Shown piece by piece: positions 5,079 to 7,147 of a stretch of DNA of 7,147 bases (the stretch's first letter is position 1; the number at the start of each line of letters is the position of its first letter). The stretch comes from Planctomycetaceae bacterium (GTDB taxonomy: Bacteria; Planctomycetota; Planctomycetia; Pirellulales; Thermoguttaceae), in contig JAITDV010000527.1 in the NCBI GenBank assembly GCA_031282385.1, positions 1 to 7,147 of the forward strand, given 5' to 3'. The notes below the pieces were generated by a model. That model ran no database searches. It saw only the letters and a list, made by a program, of their open reading frames with translations, and had not been told where the DNA came from. The translations under genes and the position numbers were made by a program.

Positions 5079-6276
5079 ATGAAAAAGACAAATTTATTGT
5101 CAGGTTTGGTTGTTGCCGAAATTAACGTCAATGTTGATGTTAATGCAAATGTTAAAATAGGCGGGGGGGGGGGGGCTGCATAAAGATCAAAATCGTCCAA
5201 ATTATTGTTACGATAATTTTCTGGGGATTTCTCCCAAGCTTATTTCTGATTTATTTGGTTTTACTCTTGTTGAGCTTCTGGTTGTAATTGCGATTATTGG
5301 AATTTTGATCGCATTACTTTTGCCCGCAGTTCAAGCCGCAAGAGCATCCGCAAGACGAATGCAATGTTCAAACAACATGAAACAATATGCTCTTGCTTTC
5401 CACAATTACCACGATACTAACAATGTATTTCCGCCTGGAATCGGAAAAATCAGTAAATCGGGTCATGCTTCCCAAATGCGTTTCAACGCACATTGTAGGA
5501 TTTTACCGTTTATTGAACAAACTCCTTTATTCGAAGCAATTGCTGCAAGTAGCGAGTTACCATGGAGTACGCTTGTATCCAAACCTATTACTACGTTCAT
5601 TTGTCCTTCAGATGACTATGCACGAATGCCAGGGTCAATTTCAAGTAGAACGAGTATTGTTATTTGTATTGGGGACAGCGGCGTACAGGCGCTTCGTGGT
5701 ATTGTAGCCTGGACTCCGCAAAATATAACAGTAACTTCCACAGTGTTATTGCGATCTTTTGACAGTATAAATGACGGTTCCAGTAACACGTGTTTATGTA
5801 GTGAAATTGTTAGTAATTTAGCATCAGGCGACAAACGGCTTAAAGGCGGCGTATGTTTTGTTGGCGGCAACATTGGTTCCGAAACAACTACGATAATACC
5901 ATCATATTGTATGAATAACGCAATTAGTACAACAGATCGCTCGCAACTAACATCTGCAACAAACGGTGTTTGGCGCGGTTGGCGAGTATTTGACGCAAAT
6001 ACATCGTTTTCTGGATTTAATACGATTCTTCCGCCCAATAGTCCGGCTTGTGTGCGTGATAATAATGATGCTTCTTGGGGACTTTATCCGCCGCAAAGTA
6101 ATCATAATGGAGGTGTGAATTGTGGAGTTGTTGATGGAAGTGTTCGTTTCATTCGTAATTCAATCGACACAGGCGGATTAAACAATAGTGCATTTAACAA
6201 CACCGGAATAAGCGCTTTCGGCGTATGGGGCGCATTCGGCACAGTTAACGGAAACGAATCAAAATCCGTAGATTAA
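5079..6276 (+). CDS. DUF1559 pseudopilin-like protein, frame broken at a G13 tract
   Basis: A planctomycete-type DUF1559 (SBP_bac_10) protein. These carry a type IV pilin-like N-terminus, are often present in many copies per genome, and have poorly known function at the cell envelope. From ATG 5079, which has GGAGG upstream, the frame runs MKKTNLLSG and reaches a 13-G run at 5163-5175; as written it then stops at 5181. One base fewer, or two more, joins it to the frame open from 5176 to 6276. That frame encodes the prepilin motif GFTLVELLVVIAIIGIL, then LLPAVQAARASARRMQCSNN, and ends with H-X9-DG (H codon 6103, DG at 6133-6138). No ATG, GTG or TTG lies between the G tract and the prepilin motif, so expression depends on the upstream ATG and the tract length. 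With 12 Gs the leader before the G/F cleavage point would be about 60 residues, long for this family. A lipoprotein gene follows. Confidence 0.85.
5163..5175 (+). repeat. Homopolymer tract of 13 G
   Basis: Thirteen consecutive Gs lie inside the leader-coding part of the DUF1559 gene. In an AT-rich sequence such a run is very unlikely by chance. Length changes by slipped-strand mispairing would switch the gene: 13 Gs is OFF as written, while 12 or 15 is ON. Sequencing error in the homopolymer is the simplest alternative. Confidence 0.9.
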
Positions 6277-6292
6277 ATTATTACAAAATCAA

Positions 6293-6310
6293 CCTAAAAA
6301 TTTTTTTAGG
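6293..6310. promoter_or_regulatory. Small AT hairpin between DUF1559 and lipoprotein genes
   Basis: CCTAAAA (6293-6299) pairs with TTTTAGG (6304-6310) just before the AAAGGAG ribosome binding site at 6311-6317. It could be a weak intercistronic terminator or influence translation of the lipoprotein. The stem is short and AT-rich, so I give it little weight. Confidence 0.3.
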
Positions 6311-6324
6311 AAAGGAGAAATTAA

Positions 6325-6822
6325 ATGAGAAAATTCAATTTTGTGTTGTTGATTCTGTTTTGTGTTATGTCAATTAGCTGTGGTAAGAATTCGTCACGTC
6401 CTGTAGATTTACCGGCGTTAAATTCTTGCAAAATTACAATAACTCAAAATGGAGTTCCGTTAAAGGAAGCTGCTGTAATTGCAGTTTCACAAAATCCCGC
6501 CGTAAAATATCGAACCACAACAGGAACAACAGATAATAATGGTGTTGCCGAGTTGCGCACGTATGGGTTTTCTGGTTCGCCTGTTGGTGAGTTTAATGTA
6601 ATTGTTAAAAAAATTGTTTTAGAGGGTGCTGAAGAAATAACCGACGATTTCGGCGCAAAACAAACTTACGGCGGTAAAGATTACAATCTTGTGAACAAAA
6701 AATATAACAACGAAAAAACAACCGATCTCAAAATTGAGATAAAAACCGGTGAAAACATTTTTTCATTTGACGTAGGCGCACCTGTTCACGAATTGGATGA
6801 ATCTACCCAAATGTGGAATTAA
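6325..6822 (+). CDS. Small lipoprotein with transthyretin/CNA-B-like domain
   Basis: A 165-residue secreted protein. Residues 1-18 form a lysine/arginine-started hydrophobic signal peptide, and C19 in MSISCGK is the probable lipidated cysteine, although position -3 is Ser rather than Leu. Residues about 35-100 (CKITITQNGVPLKEAAVIAV, then GTTDNNGVAELRTYG) look like a carboxypeptidase regulatory-like or CNA-B beta domain, in which a GxTDxxGxA stretch is typical. The rest is polar with no motif I know. AAAGGAG lies upstream at good spacing, so the start is secure. It begins 48 bases after the DUF1559 gene and probably shares its transcript. Such lipoprotein/DUF1559 pairs are common in planctomycetes. 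Its function is unknown; if the upstream gene is phase-variable, translation here should not depend on it, though transcript stability might. Confidence 0.8.
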   Translation: MRKFNFVLLILFCVMSISCGKNSSRPVDLPALNSCKITITQNGVPLKEAAVIAVSQNPAVKYRTTTGTTDNNGVAELRTYGFSGSPVGEFNVIVKKIVLEGAEEITDDFGAKQTYGGKDYNLVNKKYNNEKTTDLKIEIKTGENIFSFDVGAPVHELDESTQMWN

Positions 6823-6837
6823 ATTTATTCTTGCAAC

Positions 6838-6926
6838 TATTAAGTCGGCAGCTCTACGCTACAAAAAAATTAAAACTTGCGGGAACACAACGTAGCTCAG
6901 TTACCACTTAAAACGGTCATGTTTTT
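6838..6926 (+). repeat. Repeat C, copy 2
   Basis: Homologous to 1281-1366, with small insertions and deletions. In this copy it precedes the hairpin, whereas copy 1 follows the B1 hairpin. Confidence 0.75.
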
Positions 6927-6927
6927 A

Positions 6928-7017
6928 ACCACCCGTAATCCCTCCGAAGGAGGGGAATTATTCGCCTCCCTCGGAGGCGTATTCTTATTCCCCTCCTTCG
7001 GAGGGATTACGGGTGGT
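6928..7017. repeat. Long perfect hairpin of element B2
   Basis: The outer stem of 31 bp (6928-6958 with 6987-7017) has no mismatch. The tip is CGCCTCC-CTC-GGAGGCG (6963-6979). Each arm is also self-complementary: CCCTCC-GAA-GGAGGG on the left and CCCTCC-TTC-GGAGGG on the right. The sequence can therefore fold either as one long rod or as a three-leaf clover closed by ACCACCCGTAAT/ATTACGGGTGGT. Confidence 0.92.
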
Positions 7018-7049
7018 CTCGGAGGAGTTAAAGGCCGTTTTTTGTTGCG

Positions 7050-7080
7050 TTGATGTATTTTTAGGTTAGAAAAAAGGTCT
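7050..7080 (+). repeat. R unit, copy 3
   Basis: Matches 909-939 and 1252-1282 with one base difference (GAAAAAAGG against GAGAAAAGG). It forms the right end of element B2. Confidence 0.8.
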
Positions 7081-7147
7081 AATAGTTACAATTTTTTAAT
7101 TGTGTGCAAGGTTTTGCCCAAATTCTTCCAGCGATTCGCAATCTATC

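Larger units (their letters stand above)
6835..7087. mobile_element. B2: complete hairpin-bearing MITE-like element
   Basis: A 253-bp unit bounded by AACTATTA (6835-6842) and its exact inverse TAATAGTT (7080-7087). It consists of repeat C copy 2, the long hairpin at 6928-7017, a shared GGAGGAGTTAAAG segment, and an R unit. It begins 12 bases after the lipoprotein stop. There is no transposase and no target duplication that I can see. I regard it as the more intact version of the family because its hairpin is fully paired; mobility is inferred. Confidence 0.6.

Overview
The window most likely comes from a planctomycete with a low-GC, repeat-rich genome. The main evidence is a DUF1559-type protein with a pseudopilin-like N-terminus and a C-terminal H-X9-DG motif, followed by a small lipoprotein, a pairing typical of Planctomycetes. 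Phylum is inferred from these families. No rRNA or other phylogenetic marker is present. All recognised genes lie on the + strand.

Layout: (1) 1-1431 has no protein gene I can support. It holds a tRNA-Gln(UUG) at 275-346 and a dense mosaic of short repeats: two copies of a ~105-bp repeat (here 'A'), a 59-bp imperfect inverted repeat around one copy, a long hairpin element ('B1'), and the 'C' repeat that forms the leader of the next gene. (2) 1432-4636 is a four-gene sulfur-transfer cluster: a PLP-dependent cysteine synthase (cysM-like), a JAMM/Mpn+ metallopeptidase (mec-like), a ThiS/MoaD-fold sulfur carrier (cysO-like), and a MoeB/ThiF-type adenylyltransferase fused to a rhodanese domain (moeZ-like). 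(3) 4637-5078 is AT-rich and has no gene I can support. (4) 5079-6822 holds the DUF1559 pseudopilin-like protein, whose frame is broken at a run of 13 Gs, and a lipoprotein with a transthyretin/CNA-B-like domain. (5) 6823-7147 holds a second complete hairpin element ('B2') and a tail I cannot assign.

How the genes work together: by analogy with the Mycobacterium tuberculosis CysO-CysM-Mec+ route, the MoeZ-like enzyme adenylates the carrier C-terminus and its rhodanese domain donates sulfur to make a thiocarboxylate. The CysM-like enzyme transfers that sulfur to activated serine, giving a carrier-cysteine adduct, and the JAMM protease releases cysteine and regenerates the carrier. All four parts sit together here. 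The carrier ends Gly-Gly-Val instead of Gly-Gly, so one residue must be removed first, and the JAMM protease is the obvious candidate.

The points most worth following are the G13 tract that switches the DUF1559 frame (a probable phase-variable locus or an assembly error), the GGV carrier tail whose stop codon lies inside a repeat, the A repeats placed exactly at the 3' ends of two genes, and the B hairpins whose arms differ between copies by compensatory changes.
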